The translations under genes and the position numbers were made by a program. From positions 17,788 to 81,787 of the forward strand of contig DIYL01000051.1 in the NCBI GenBank assembly GCA_002428985.1: a DNA stretch of 64,000 bases, given 5' to 3'. The DNA is from Anaerolineales bacterium UBA6055. Its GTDB lineage: Bacteria; Chloroflexota; Anaerolineae; Aggregatilineales; Phototrophicaceae. The notes under the pieces are model-generated. The model was not told the origin of the DNA, searched no databases, and saw only the letters and a list, made by a program, of their open reading frames with translations. Shown in pieces: positions 17,557 through 26,815 of the stretch (position 1 is the first letter of the stretch; every line of letters starts with the position of its first letter).

Positions 17557-19083
17557 CTACATACCACCGCCAAGTGCTTCGACGATAGTGGTCACATTGT
17601 AACGGATGTAATCAATATAGGTACTAGCAGGACCATCAGCATCACTTAGTGAACCGGTGTAGAGTGTATAGAATTGGACACCTGTCTCGTCCGCAATTTG
17701 TTGCACTAGATCATCACTGACGGTTGTTTCAGCAAAAATAGCGGGGACATTCTGTTCACGAATGAGGTCGATTGTAGCAGCGACATCTGCGGCACTAGCT
17801 TGAGCAAGTGTCGACAGACTTGGGATGATTGTACTGGAAACCTCAAAGTCATAGCGTGCTACGAAATACCCGAAGGCGTCGTGATTAGTAATCAAGACAC
17901 GATTTTCTTCTGGTAAGGTCTCAATCAGTGGCATCACAAAATCGTGGGCAAGCTCGTCAACGGCTTCAAGATAAGCTGCAGCGTTAGCGGTATATGTTTC
18001 GGCATTTGCCGGATCAAGTTCAATGAGTGTGTCACGAATTAACATTGTCCAGTACATGACATTGTGTGGTTCCATCCAAACATGTGGATCACATGCGCCG
18101 TGATCATGTCCATGATCATCGTGTCCGTGCTCGTCATCATGTTCTTCACCTTCTTCGTGTTCGCCTTCTTCTTCATGCGCATGGCCATGACCTTCGCCAC
18201 AATCTGCTTGGTAGAGCGCACCTAGAGTCTCAACTTTGCCTTCTTCATGTGCGTGATCATGGTCATGATCTTCACCTTCTTCATGAGCGTGATCTTCATC
18301 ACCATGCTCGTGGTCTTCACCTTCTTCATGCTCGTGATCTTCATCGCTATGCTCGTGGTCTTCACCTTCTTCATGAGCGTGATCTTCATCGCCATGCTCG
18401 TGATCTTCGCCTTCTTCATGAGCGTGGTCTTCATCACCGTGATCATGAGAATCTGCGTGTAGTGCTTCCATTTCAGCATAATGTTGTTCACAGAGCATAG
18501 CCATTGCACTCATGTCACCCATTTCACTGTGCTCTTCGTCGCCATGGTCATGATCGTCGTCTTCTTCATGCGCATGTTCTTCATCACCGTGTTCATGATC
18601 GTCATCTTCTTCATGAGCATGTTCTTCATCACCGTGTTCGTGATCTTCGCCCTCTTCATGAGCGTGGTCTTCATCGCCATGCTCGTGGTCCTCATCACCG
18701 TGTTCGTCATGACCATGATCATCGTGGCCACCAAAAGCAATGATTTCTACACAAGCTGATGCAGTAACAATATTGAGACCGTCAGAAGCATTTTCAATAG
18801 CTTCCAACAAACCTTCTTCAAAGAATGCGCCGTTGATGAACACAACATCCGCATCTGCTAATGCTGTCAGGTCACTCGGCGACGGTATGAAACTATGTGG
18901 ATCTGCACCGCGTGGCATCACAGATGTAACATCTGCTACATCACCTGCGACATTTGCAATCACATCACTAAGAATGCTGTGACTACCAACAATCTGTAGG
19001 CGTTCATCCTGTGCATTACTAAATGGTATGGATAAAAGTAGTAATAAGTTTAGCAAAACAACAAATACGAAACGATGACGCAT
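17557..19083 (-). CDS. znuA: Zinc ABC transporter substrate-binding protein (ZnuA type) with a very long His/Asp/Glu-rich loop
   Basis: 508 residues; ordinary ZnuA proteins are around 300. Signal peptide 1-24 (ending SNA). Cluster A-I metal ligands are visible: His63 in GADPHSFIPSPSD, a His in DPHVWMEPHN (after residue 330), a His in ITNHDAFGYF, and the acidic part of ETTVSDDL. Between the first two lies an insertion of about 210 residues (120-329), mostly repeats of HGDEDHAHEEGEDHE type. A short non-repeat piece with CEQHYAEMEALHADSHD and a segment with Cys in YQADCGEGHGH interrupt it. The gene follows Zur by 10 bp and heads the transporter. Confidence 0.95.
   Translation of the reverse strand: MRHRFVFVVLLNLLLLLSIPFSNAQDERLQIVGSHSILSDVIANVAGDVADVTSVMPRGADPHSFIPSPSDLTALADADVVFINGAFFEEGLLEAIENASDGLNIVTASACVEIIAFGGHDDHGHDEHGDEDHEHGDEDHAHEEGEDHEHGDEEHAHEEDDDHEHGDEEHAHEEDDDHDHGDEEHSEMGDMSAMAMLCEQHYAEMEALHADSHDHGDEDHAHEEGEDHEHGDEDHAHEEGEDHEHSDEDHEHEEGEDHEHGDEDHAHEEGEDHDHDHAHEEGKVETLGALYQADCGEGHGHAHEEEGEHEEGEEHDDEHGHDDHGHDHGACDPHVWMEPHNVMYWTMLIRDTLIELDPANAETYTANAAAYLEAVDELAHDFVMPLIETLPEENRVLITNHDAFGYFVARYDFEVSSTIIPSLSTLAQASAADVAATIDLIREQNVPAIFAETTVSDDLVQQIADETGVQFYTLYTGSLSDADGPASTYIDYIRYNVTTIVEALGGGM
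18097..18726 (-). repeat. Tandem repeats encoding the His/Asp/Glu-rich metal-binding loop
   Basis: A run of imperfect units of 24-48 bp encodes alternating His, Asp, Glu and Gly (for example DHEHGDEDHAHEEGE). Repeat units are nearly identical at the DNA level, so the array probably changes length by slippage or unequal recombination. Long frames on the opposite strand are by-products of this composition. Assembly collapse or expansion is possible here. Confidence 0.9.
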
Positions 19084-19093
19084 TATGTTCTCC

Positions 19094-19552
19094 TTATTGC
19101 TGATTGGATTTACAAGATGTACAAGTTCCCAAGATTTGCAAGTGATAAGATGTTATGTGATATTCCTTTAATTCAGCCACAGAATTAGTAAGAGACTTCA
19201 TCATATTCACAAACAAATTTGGTGAAAGATAAGACACATTGTCACATTGTGTGCAAATAAGTAACATTTGATGTTCATTCATCGATGGGATGTAACAGTT
19301 ACAATTGCGATACCCATGCACCTGTCTCAACAAGCCCGCCTCTATCAACTTTTTGACAAAGCGATAAACACTTGCCCGACCTGTTCCTGGACGTACAATC
19401 TCAAGAGCTTGTCGAATTTCTGCTACACTCATAGGGCAAGTTGTGTCATCCAAAATTGTGATAAGTTCTCTATCGATATCTGATCTACCAAAACCTTGTT
19501 GTTGAAGTACTTCTTTCCATGAGTCACAGATTTTCTTCTGCTCTACTGTCAT
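19094..19552 (-). CDS. zur: Fur-family regulator, probably zinc uptake regulator Zur
   Basis: 152 residues from the ATG at 19550-19552, giving the usual Fur length; an upstream TTG would add 29 residues. Winged-helix N-terminus with RPGTGRASVYRFVKKLIEAGLL, then the dimerisation domain with two Cys pairs (CTQCDNV and CTSCKS), the structural zinc site. His-rich NEHQMLLI supplies regulatory-site ligands. As the first gene of the zinc uptake operon it is likely autoregulated; an imperfect inverted repeat ATTTACA...TGCAAAT near 19619-19641 is a weak operator candidate. Confidence 0.9.
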   Translation of the reverse strand: MTVEQKKICDSWKEVLQQQGFGRSDIDRELITILDDTTCPMSVAEIRQALEIVRPGTGRASVYRFVKKLIEAGLLRQVHGYRNCNCYIPSMNEHQMLLICTQCDNVSYLSPNLFVNMMKSLTNSVAELKEYHITSYHLQILGTCTSCKSNQQ

Positions 19553-19769
19553 ACTAGTTACCGCTTGCAATACTATTTGAGACCTTGTATCATTTTCAAA
19601 CAATTGATACCAAATCTCATTTACAAATACAAGATGCAAATAAAACAGTACATAAATGACAGGTTACTCAAATGTACCAATTAAAATAAGAACAATGCCT
19701 TTGGTTTCTATTTGAACATATTGAAAATCAATGGCATAAAGTTTAATAATTCATCCGAGTAGCGTTTAA

Positions 19770-20603
19770 TTAAATATCATCGAGCCGGTCATCAGAAGCA
19801 ACTAACATCACAAGAATAAGTTCATGGATGATGATAAACACTAGTAATGTGAAGGACCAAGACGCGACTTCAAAACCCATCCCTCTCAACACTATAATCC
19901 CCAGAAACGGCATAACCCCTGACATAAATTGAACCAACACAAACACAACCATCGCAACCGTAATCATTTCGCCAGCAGAAACTAACTTGTCGGTAATGAA
20001 CAACGACAAATAATAAGCCAACAAAACAGATTGCTGATGTTCCAACCAAATCATCAAGATCAGTAAACCAATATCAATTAAGATTGGAACAATAGCTATA
20101 ATTTCTGAAGAAGATACAAATTGAAACAGGACAATTGCCGTTGCTATCAGTAAACTACTGCAAACGACAAACATTATCATCAAACGTATGATTCGAAACC
20201 ATTGCAATTGATCAGAGCGATTAATGACTGCATGGCAAACTGCCAACGTAATAAATGTTTGACCCTTAGGGATGACTCCCAGTGTATCAATAATATTTGT
20301 AGTATATTGTCTTTTGATAATTTCAAAGATGCGATACAGCCATGGGACGATGTATATACTACTCCATATCATGAGCAAAAGAGGCACTACATTAATTATT
20401 TGTATGCCCAATTGTCCATAAGCAGATACAAAAATACCAAAAACTCCCCCACCCCAGATGATCGCCATACTTACGATTGGCAATTTGGGCTTTAGGGACA
20501 GTTGGCGTTGAATATGTCGTGATACGGGATGCGGGTGAACCTGATGTAATTGTTGCCAAATACGGTGTCGTATCCGAAAATACCGCCTGATGTAAAAAAT
20601 CAT
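19770..20603 (-). CDS. Polytopic membrane protein of unknown function
   Basis: 277 residues. A basic, His/Arg-rich N-terminus (FYIRRYFRIRHRIWQQL) is followed by about six hydrophobic segments in two groups of two or more with a central cytoplasmic helix region. No family was recognised. It lies 22 bp after the last gene of the peptide importer (20626) on the same strand, so it may be co-transcribed, but nothing in its sequence suggests a transporter subunit. Confidence 0.7.
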   Translation of the reverse strand: MIFYIRRYFRIRHRIWQQLHQVHPHPVSRHIQRQLSLKPKLPIVSMAIIWGGGVFGIFVSAYGQLGIQIINVVPLLLMIWSSIYIVPWLYRIFEIIKRQYTTNIIDTLGVIPKGQTFITLAVCHAVINRSDQLQWFRIIRLMIMFVVCSSLLIATAIVLFQFVSSSEIIAIVPILIDIGLLILMIWLEHQQSVLLAYYLSLFITDKLVSAGEMITVAMVVFVLVQFMSGVMPFLGIIVLRGMGFEVASWSFTLLVFIIIHELILVMLVASDDRLDDI

Positions 20604-20625
20604 GTCTGTGATTATACAGGCTCAG

Positions 20626-21657
20626 TTATGATGTTGGCTCTATCATTTCTTTTTGTGATGATTCAATCGATTCATCATATAAGAAACACTTAACTGTCCG
20701 ACCTTCTGTGACAATGTTCGGTGGAATATTATCATGGCAGATATCCATAACATGCTTGCACCGACCTGCAAACTTACAACCTGTGCGTGTATATTCATCA
20801 GTTTCAACCACAGCAAGATCAACCCGTTCCTTCCATTCTTCGCTACTTTTGATGGTAGGAATCGAAATTTTCAAGTTCTGTGTATATGGATGTAACGGAT
20901 TACCGAGTACTTGCTCTGCTGGTCCCATCTCTACAATCCAACCACGTAGCATTACAGCAACACGATCACCCGCATAAAATGCAGTAGCCAAATCATGCGT
21001 AATATAAATCACACTAACTTCATTCTCATCTTTTAGCTTGCGGAACATATTAACAACGGACATTCGTAGTGACGCATCAAGCATAGATACAGGCTCATCG
21101 GCCACAATCAATGATGGTTTGGTAATCAAGGCACGAGCAATTGCGACACGTTGTGCTTGTCCGCCTGATAGCTCGTTGGGGTAACGCCCTTTGATTTCCG
21201 CAAATGTTAACCCAACCTCTTGCAGTACTTGGTCAATATACTTGTCCATTTCTTTGTTTTTACGTGATACCATTTTGTAGTTTTTGACAGTCTCATACAG
21301 GTAATGGTCAATGCGTTTAAGTGGACTGAATGCCGCAAATGGGTCCTGAAACACGGGTTGAACTTCCTTATAGAACCAGTTACGCATCTCCTTATTGGAT
21401 AGCTCTGCAAGTACCCGATCTTTATACTGAAGCACGCCGACAGATGGATCTTCCATACCGAGTACCATACGTGCAAGTGTCGTTTTACCGCTACCACTTT
21501 CGCCAACAATTGCAAGGATTTCGGGCTTGTCCGCATCAATCGTTACCGTAGCACTATCAACTGCGTGGAATTCTTTAGTACTAAAACCCTCACGGATATG
21601 GAAAATCTTCGAGACATCGTCAATTTTCAGTAACGGTGACTTAGCTGACTGGTTCAC
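20626..21657 (-). CDS. Oligopeptide-type ABC transporter ATP-binding protein, DppF/OppF type
   Basis: 343 residues from a GTG at 21655-21657 with GAGGAG eight bases upstream. Walker A GESGSGKTTLARMVLG, signature LSGGQAQRVAIARAL, Walker B LIVADEPVSMLD. The C-terminal oligo/dipeptide domain has the Cys cluster CKFAGRCKHVMDIC typical of an Fe-S site in DppD/DppF. The start overlaps the DppD-type gene by 17 bp. The pair would energise import through the permeases at 22809-24681. Confidence 0.95.
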   Translation of the reverse strand: MNQSAKSPLLKIDDVSKIFHIREGFSTKEFHAVDSATVTIDADKPEILAIVGESGSGKTTLARMVLGMEDPSVGVLQYKDRVLAELSNKEMRNWFYKEVQPVFQDPFAAFSPLKRIDHYLYETVKNYKMVSRKNKEMDKYIDQVLQEVGLTFAEIKGRYPNELSGGQAQRVAIARALITKPSLIVADEPVSMLDASLRMSVVNMFRKLKDENEVSVIYITHDLATAFYAGDRVAVMLRGWIVEMGPAEQVLGNPLHPYTQNLKISIPTIKSSEEWKERVDLAVVETDEYTRTGCKFAGRCKHVMDICHDNIPPNIVTEGRTVKCFLYDESIESSQKEMIEPTS

Positions 21658-22645
21658 GGTTTAGCTCCTCTTCTACAACATGACAGGCGGTACGGTGACC
21701 GGGGGCAACACTTATCATCTGCGGGTCTATTGTTTTACAGATCTCTTTAGCTAATGGGCAACGTTCATGAAAGCGACACCCACTCGGTGGGTTATCCAAT
21801 GCAGGCGGACGCCCTGGAATGCTCTCGCGTTCATCTTTTGCATCAAGGCTAGGCAACGAGTTAATCAAAAACTGTGTGTATGGATGCTTCGGATTATTCA
21901 GGATGGTCTGTGTATCGGCTTCCTCTACCAGTTTGCCTGCATATAAAATAGCAATACGATCCGCTAAATTAGCATGAACACCAATGTCATGTGTAATCAA
22001 GATTAGCGTACTACCCTCTTTTTGCTGAACATCCTTCAACATCTGGATCACACCACGTTGGACAACTACATCTAATGCAGTAGTTGGCTCATCCGCAAAA
22101 ATAAGCTTGGGCCACAAAATTGTCGCTAGTGCAATCGTTACCCGTTGACGCATTCCACCAGATAACTCGTGTGGAAATGATCGCATCACCTTTTCTGGTA
22201 ATCCAAGTTCACTCAGATATTTGGCCGTCATTTCAAACGCCTCTTTTTTGGTGACATTGCGATGCGCCGAGATAAAATCATGGAAGGTGTTCTGAATACG
22301 ACGCACGGGATTAAGGACGTGCATCGACCCCTGTGGGATATACGATATTTTCTTCCAGCGTAAATCGCGTTGCTCTTCTTCAGTCATGGATTCAGCATCA
22401 ATTTCTTCGCCATCCAGATAATACATCACCGACCCATCAACAACCGTAAGTGGTGGTGTATATGAACCAAGCAGTATTTTCAACAGAGTTGATTTGCCAC
22501 AACCAGACTCCCCTGCGATCCCATATACCTCTCCTGCTTGAATTTCAATCGAGATGTCATCCACAGCCTGAACAACCCGATCAACACCATACGCTTGTGT
22601 GATGTAGTAGCCCTTGAGATTTTCCGTCTTGATGATTGTACTCAT
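21641..22645 (-). CDS. Oligopeptide-type ABC transporter ATP-binding protein, DppD/OppD type
   Basis: 334 residues. Walker A GESGCGKSTLLKILLG, signature LSGGMRQRVTIALAT, Walker B LIFADEPTTALD, H-loop ITHDIGVHA. The C-terminal cysteine motif CRFHERCPLAKEICK matches the family. Its ATG overlaps the stop of the small membrane protein gene (ATGA, 22642-22645). Together with DppF it forms the heterodimeric motor. Confidence 0.95.
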   Translation of the reverse strand: MSTIIKTENLKGYYITQAYGVDRVVQAVDDISIEIQAGEVYGIAGESGCGKSTLLKILLGSYTPPLTVVDGSVMYYLDGEEIDAESMTEEEQRDLRWKKISYIPQGSMHVLNPVRRIQNTFHDFISAHRNVTKKEAFEMTAKYLSELGLPEKVMRSFPHELSGGMRQRVTIALATILWPKLIFADEPTTALDVVVQRGVIQMLKDVQQKEGSTLILITHDIGVHANLADRIAILYAGKLVEEADTQTILNNPKHPYTQFLINSLPSLDAKDERESIPGRPPALDNPPSGCRFHERCPLAKEICKTIDPQMISVAPGHRTACHVVEEELNREPVS

Positions 22646-22806
22646 GATCTTGCCTTTAAACTTTTCAGCGTTTGAATAACAACAAATACAAGAAACACCA
22701 ACGACGCGATAAGTAAAATACCACTGATGATAGTTTGAATAGTCTCATCCCGATGACCAGTGTATGTCGGTGTCGGTAAGTCAGCCTCATAAAAGATAAA
22801 CATCAT
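22642..22806 (-). CDS. 54-residue single-pass membrane protein within the peptide importer operon
   Basis: A small frame too short for usual length cut-offs. It begins with two ATG codons at 22801-22806, two bases after the stop of the DppC-type permease, and ends in an ATGA overlap with the DppD-type gene. The product begins MMFIFYEADLPTPTYTG, then has a hydrophobic helix (about 26-46, ISGILLIASLVFLVFVVIQT) and a basic tail KSLKARS. The tight junctions on both sides and the typical N-out/C-in topology support translation. A role as accessory permease subunit is inferred. Confidence 0.7.
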   Translation of the reverse strand: MMFIFYEADLPTPTYTGHRDETIQTIISGILLIASLVFLVFVVIQTLKSLKARS

Positions 22807-22808
22807 TA

Positions 22809-23672
22809 TTATTCTTTCGTCTGCAAGCGCAGTAGACGTTTACGCGGATCAAGAAAATCAGATATGCCAACAGACACGAGATAGAAGCCAACGACAATGA
22901 TAATTGAGGCGGCAATGGGTGCAATCAATACCCAAACACGATTGGTGAGCAATGATTGATAGTAGTTGCCCCAATAGATCATTGAACCAATTGATTGTGT
23001 ATCCAGATCGCCAAGCCCTAAAATCGCTAGTGTTACTTCGATGCCTATCGCAAATAGAAAACCACTGACTATGTCTGCAAGCAAGAATGGAATAATAAAG
23101 GGCAAGTGTTCTTGAATGACGATCTTCCACGAACTCATACCTGAAAAGATCGCTGTATGTGTGAAATCACGTTCCCGCAAACTAAGCACCTGCGCTCGAT
23201 AGCGCTTAGAGGGATGTGCCCAATCAAGGATGCCAATCAATACACCCAATGCTAACACTGACATACTGCCACGCATGATGGCAGCGATTAGAATGAGCAA
23301 GGGTAATCGCGGTATGACAATCACACTATCGACTATTGACGAAACGATACGATCAAATATGCCCCCGATGTAACCTGTAAGTAGACCAAGGAAAACACCA
23401 ATCCCACGCCCAATCACTACAGCAACACCTGCAATCAGTAAAGTATTGCGGATTCCAAATGTCAACATCCAGAAGACGTCTTGTCCGGTTGATGTTGTGC
23501 CAAAAATAAACTCGGCTGATGGGGGTTCATTACGTTCAACAGCACGACGATCATCGGGTTCATATGGTGAAAAGAAAGACAAAATGACAAGGAATGCCGC
23601 CACCAATAGTATCAACGACCCATAACGAAAGGAGGGGCTGAAACGAACTAAGTCTCGAATGGTTGTAAGCAT
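22809..23672 (-). CDS. Oligopeptide-type ABC transporter permease, DppC type
   Basis: 287 residues with about six membrane segments. N-terminal DppC pattern: one helix, then FGTTSTGQDVFWMLTFGIRNTLLIA (GTD-G-D-R-like). The coupling loop is atypical around SLRERDFTHTAIFSGMSSW but keeps the EAA-like position, and is followed by LPFIIPFLLADIV. It is 10 bp from the DppB-type permease gene and two bases from the small membrane protein gene. Confidence 0.93.
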   Translation of the reverse strand: MLTTIRDLVRFSPSFRYGSLILLVAAFLVILSFFSPYEPDDRRAVERNEPPSAEFIFGTTSTGQDVFWMLTFGIRNTLLIAGVAVVIGRGIGVFLGLLTGYIGGIFDRIVSSIVDSVIVIPRLPLLILIAAIMRGSMSVLALGVLIGILDWAHPSKRYRAQVLSLRERDFTHTAIFSGMSSWKIVIQEHLPFIIPFLLADIVSGFLFAIGIEVTLAILGLGDLDTQSIGSMIYWGNYYQSLLTNRVWVLIAPIAASIIIVVGFYLVSVGISDFLDPRKRLLRLQTKE

Positions 23673-23682
23673 GATGATTTCC

Positions 23683-24681
23683 TTATTTTAGACGAACACG
23701 CGGGTCGAGGAACGGGTAAATAAGATCTACCAATAATGATGCTGTGGCAATACCAACAATCGATAGAAGCGTGATGCCCATGATGATATTGTAGTCAGCG
23801 GCATTAATCGCATTAAATAAGACAAAGCCAATACCCGGATAACCAAAGACGATCTCAGTAATCAACGCACCGCTGAAGATCGTACCCAACGATAGAGCTA
23901 AGTCAGTTACCTGTGGAAGCATTGTGTTGCGTATCACATAAGAAAACAAAATTTTGCGTTTAGGAACAGCGGCAAGGTCGGCATATTGCACATAATCACT
24001 GGACATTTCTGTGCCTGCAAGAGCTTTCGCCATAATAAAGCGAAATGCCGTAGCTCCTAATATTATGGAGAGCGCAGGCAGGAATCCAAAGTACAAGACA
24101 CTGCTGATATATTCCCATGTTAAAGCAGGCTCACCACGTGCCCCACCAACGAGTGGAAACCACGGGAGATAGAATGTAAATGACATTAATAGAACAAACG
24201 CGAGGATATAGTATGGTACTGGATATATCGTAATCACAGTCTTCTCAAGCACATTTGCCCATAGTGCATTAGGGAAATAACCAGCCAACGATCCTAATAT
24301 TAAGCCAGCAACCCAAGATATCAGTGTTGCTGTACCAAGTAACCCCACAGTCCACCAGATACCATCACCAATAATGTCGTTTACTGACCGAGGAAAGTTT
24401 TGAAACGATGGACCCAAATCCCCTCGAACCAAGCGTCCCCAGAATGCAAGATACTGATCAAATAGCGAGCCATCCAGACCATATAGATCTGTAAGAGTTT
24501 CACGCATAGCAATCGACGCTTCGGGATCCATTGATTGAAAGGAGGTTAGTCGTCCCATCATATTTTCTACAGGATTAACGGGAGACATGCGCGGGATAAG
24601 AAATGTGATTGTGACACCTACAAAGATGACAATCAACCACTGTACAAAGCGGGGTAAAATATATTGTCGCAACAATGTCAT
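23683..24681 (-). CDS. Oligopeptide-type ABC transporter permease, DppB type
   Basis: 332 residues with about six membrane segments. Typical N-terminal features are PRMSPVNPVENM and LYGLDGSLFDQYLAFWGRLVRGDLG, and the C-terminal FGYPGIGFVLFNAINAADYN is a strong DppB signature. The coupling loop reads SDYVQYADLAAVPKRKILFSYV. It follows the binding-protein gene across a strong hairpin (24731-24760). Confidence 0.95.
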   Translation of the reverse strand: MTLLRQYILPRFVQWLIVIFVGVTITFLIPRMSPVNPVENMMGRLTSFQSMDPEASIAMRETLTDLYGLDGSLFDQYLAFWGRLVRGDLGPSFQNFPRSVNDIIGDGIWWTVGLLGTATLISWVAGLILGSLAGYFPNALWANVLEKTVITIYPVPYYILAFVLLMSFTFYLPWFPLVGGARGEPALTWEYISSVLYFGFLPALSIILGATAFRFIMAKALAGTEMSSDYVQYADLAAVPKRKILFSYVIRNTMLPQVTDLALSLGTIFSGALITEIVFGYPGIGFVLFNAINAADYNIIMGITLLSIVGIATASLLVDLIYPFLDPRVRLK

Positions 24682-24730
24682 AGGTCAATATCCAATATTT
24701 ATAAGAAGAATCTATTCATATATTTGCTGT

Positions 24731-24760
24731 GTAGTGGAGCGTATGCAAACCCTCCACTAC
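24731..24760 (-). terminator. Intercistronic hairpin between the binding-protein and permease genes
   Basis: Perfect 9-bp arms GTAGTGGAG (24731-24739) and CTCCACTAC (24752-24760) around a 12-base loop. There is no U-tract in the minus-strand direction. It probably stabilises or attenuates the transcript so that the binding protein is made in excess. Confidence 0.75.
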
Positions 24761-24821
24761 GTTGTTACATTATTTGACAAATGCGAAGGGCAGAGGCAAA
24801 ACCCATACCCTCACATCTCTA

Positions 24822-26723
24822 CTATGATACCGGAGTTAGGTTCTGGAAGGCAAACTTACCACCATGGAACCAATATAACGGCATATAGTTCGGATCTTCT
24901 GAAGTTGGGAAACCTGTCCAGTAACGTTCATCCCAAGTTACAAATTTCTTGAATGCAATCGTAGTAATATCGAACATATTTTCTGTCCAATACTGAACTA
25001 GTTCACGTGCGACTTCAAAGTTTTCTTCGCTTGTTGGGTCAAGACTAGCCATCTGATCAATCAATTCACCAATTCGTTCATCATTGATACGACGCTGTCC
25101 GTCACCACCCAATGGGCGATAGTCTTCGCCAACTGGCGCATAGTATTGTGGATGAAGGTCACGAACCTCTGGCCAAGAGTCACCGGATGCAAGTGCAAAC
25201 GTATGCCATGGTGTTGCAACTTCATATTGACCAACAAATCGATTCTGATCCCAGACATTACGTTCTAGACCGGAAAGATTGACATCAATACCAAAGTCTG
25301 ACCACATATCAGCAGCTGCATTGGCTACACGGAAAGCATCATTTTCGTCTGGTGGAGATTGCAAGTCGATCGAGAAAGGTTCGCCATCAGGGCCTACCCA
25401 ATCACCACCACCATTACGGGTAAGACCAGCTTTAAGCATTAATTTTTCTGCAGCTTCAGGGTCAAATTTCCACCAACCATAACCAAAGACTTCCGTCGGT
25501 GAGCCGGGAACAGTAAATCCTTGATCTTCTGCCCATGCTGCGATCTGTTCGGAAACAGTTGGGTCATATGGGTTATACATTTCGCCGTCACCTAGATCAA
25601 TTTCTAGGTTAACGAGCCATTCTTCCAATGGTTCATGGTAAATCTGAGACAATGAAGCCGTTGGTGGAATCGGAATTGCTGTAATTTTGGCAACACCACC
25701 GATGTATTCGGTTTGCATTTCGACCATATTCAAAGATAGTGCCAATGCCCAACGTACATCAGGATTCGCATAAAGTGGATCACTTTCGAGGTTGAAAGCA
25801 AGTTGACGGGTACTAACTTCGTTCGGATATGCCCAAGGGAAGTCGGTGTACCATGAACGTGCAGTTGGGGTTGTGTCCAATGTTGTTTCAAATGCTTCAA
25901 TATCAACATCGAAGTACACATCGAGCTCACCACGCGACATAGCAATCGCTTTACGCGAGCTATCACCATAGAAGATACTCAAGACATATTTTGGACCAAC
26001 ATTGCCAGTAATAATACCAGCAACTGAATTTTCAGGATCTGCACGACGTTCAAATAGTTCCCAGAAGCCGTTAGGATCAGCATCTATTGGAATATAGTTA
26101 CCTAAGACTACTGGATCAGTCCATTCCCAAGTAGCTAGATCGCCATCAACAGCTTCCACAATGTGTTTTGGCATCATGTAGATACCATTCCAGCGTGTTT
26201 CGAACAAGCTGTGGAAACGTGAGTTAGAAGCTGTCAAGTTGAATGTTACGCTGTAGTCACCAGTTTTCTCAGCTGAATCCATGAATTGATTCAATTGTGA
26301 GGTCCAACCAGCTTGTGTAAGTCCTTCAGTGTTCTTAAGTGTCTCAACCGTAAAGACTAAGTCGTCAGCCGTAAATTCGACGCCGTCACTCCACAAAACA
26401 CCTTCACGCAACTCAACCGACATTTGGGTAAAGTCATCGTTATATATCGGATCGGATGTTGCTAAACCATAAATGAGTTCGCCAGTTTCTTGATCGCGAT
26501 ACCAGAGTGTTTCAAGCATCAGCGCATGGTGATGTGCCGTATTACCACCTGTACGCCACACGTTATAGTTACCGACAGTACCAAAACGGAAAATCTGGTC
26601 AAATACGAACATTTCTTCGCGGGGAAGATCCACAGGCAGACCTTGCGGCTCTTGCGCAATGTTCACGAATGTTGGTAATGCAAGCAATACCAACGAGAAA
26701 AGTAAAATCAATTTTCTTGCCAT
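24822..26723 (-). CDS. Oligopeptide-type ABC transporter substrate-binding protein (SBP family 5)
   Basis: 633 residues. Signal peptide at the N-terminus (LILLFSLVLLALPTFVNIAQ). Family features include LREGVLWSDGVEFTADDLVFT and a C-terminal region with ERIGELIDQMASLDPTSEE. GAGGAGC lies nine bases before the ATG. Large SBP-5 proteins in loci with sulfatases and Gfo/Idh oxidoreductases often bind oligosaccharides or glycosides and not peptides; the divergent metabolic genes and the LacI regulator favour a carbohydrate-like ligand here. Confidence 0.93.
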   Translation of the reverse strand: MARKLILLFSLVLLALPTFVNIAQEPQGLPVDLPREEMFVFDQIFRFGTVGNYNVWRTGGNTAHHHALMLETLWYRDQETGELIYGLATSDPIYNDDFTQMSVELREGVLWSDGVEFTADDLVFTVETLKNTEGLTQAGWTSQLNQFMDSAEKTGDYSVTFNLTASNSRFHSLFETRWNGIYMMPKHIVEAVDGDLATWEWTDPVVLGNYIPIDADPNGFWELFERRADPENSVAGIITGNVGPKYVLSIFYGDSSRKAIAMSRGELDVYFDVDIEAFETTLDTTPTARSWYTDFPWAYPNEVSTRQLAFNLESDPLYANPDVRWALALSLNMVEMQTEYIGGVAKITAIPIPPTASLSQIYHEPLEEWLVNLEIDLGDGEMYNPYDPTVSEQIAAWAEDQGFTVPGSPTEVFGYGWWKFDPEAAEKLMLKAGLTRNGGGDWVGPDGEPFSIDLQSPPDENDAFRVANAAADMWSDFGIDVNLSGLERNVWDQNRFVGQYEVATPWHTFALASGDSWPEVRDLHPQYYAPVGEDYRPLGGDGQRRINDERIGELIDQMASLDPTSEENFEVARELVQYWTENMFDITTIAFKKFVTWDERYWTGFPTSEDPNYMPLYWFHGGKFAFQNLTPVS

Positions 26724-26815
26724 AAGTATAGCTCCTCATAAATTAAATATTTTTTTGTTTAGGGTGTATTTGACGCACCCATAAAACACAAATCTATTAA
26801 AAGCCCCGCCTGAAT

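Noticed and set aside
17557..18726. Regular repeats considered as a CRISPR array
   Set aside because: The units are in frame within znuA, vary in length and have no unique spacers of constant size.
18066..18743. Several long frames on the plus strand and in other minus frames, some His/Leu-rich
   Set aside because: They are shadows of the His/Asp/Glu repeat array in znuA; no ribosome-binding sites and composition fully explained by the repeats.
26745..26785. Short hairpin GGGTG...CACCC between lacI and the binding-protein gene
   Set aside because: Only five base pairs, no U-tract; not called as terminator.
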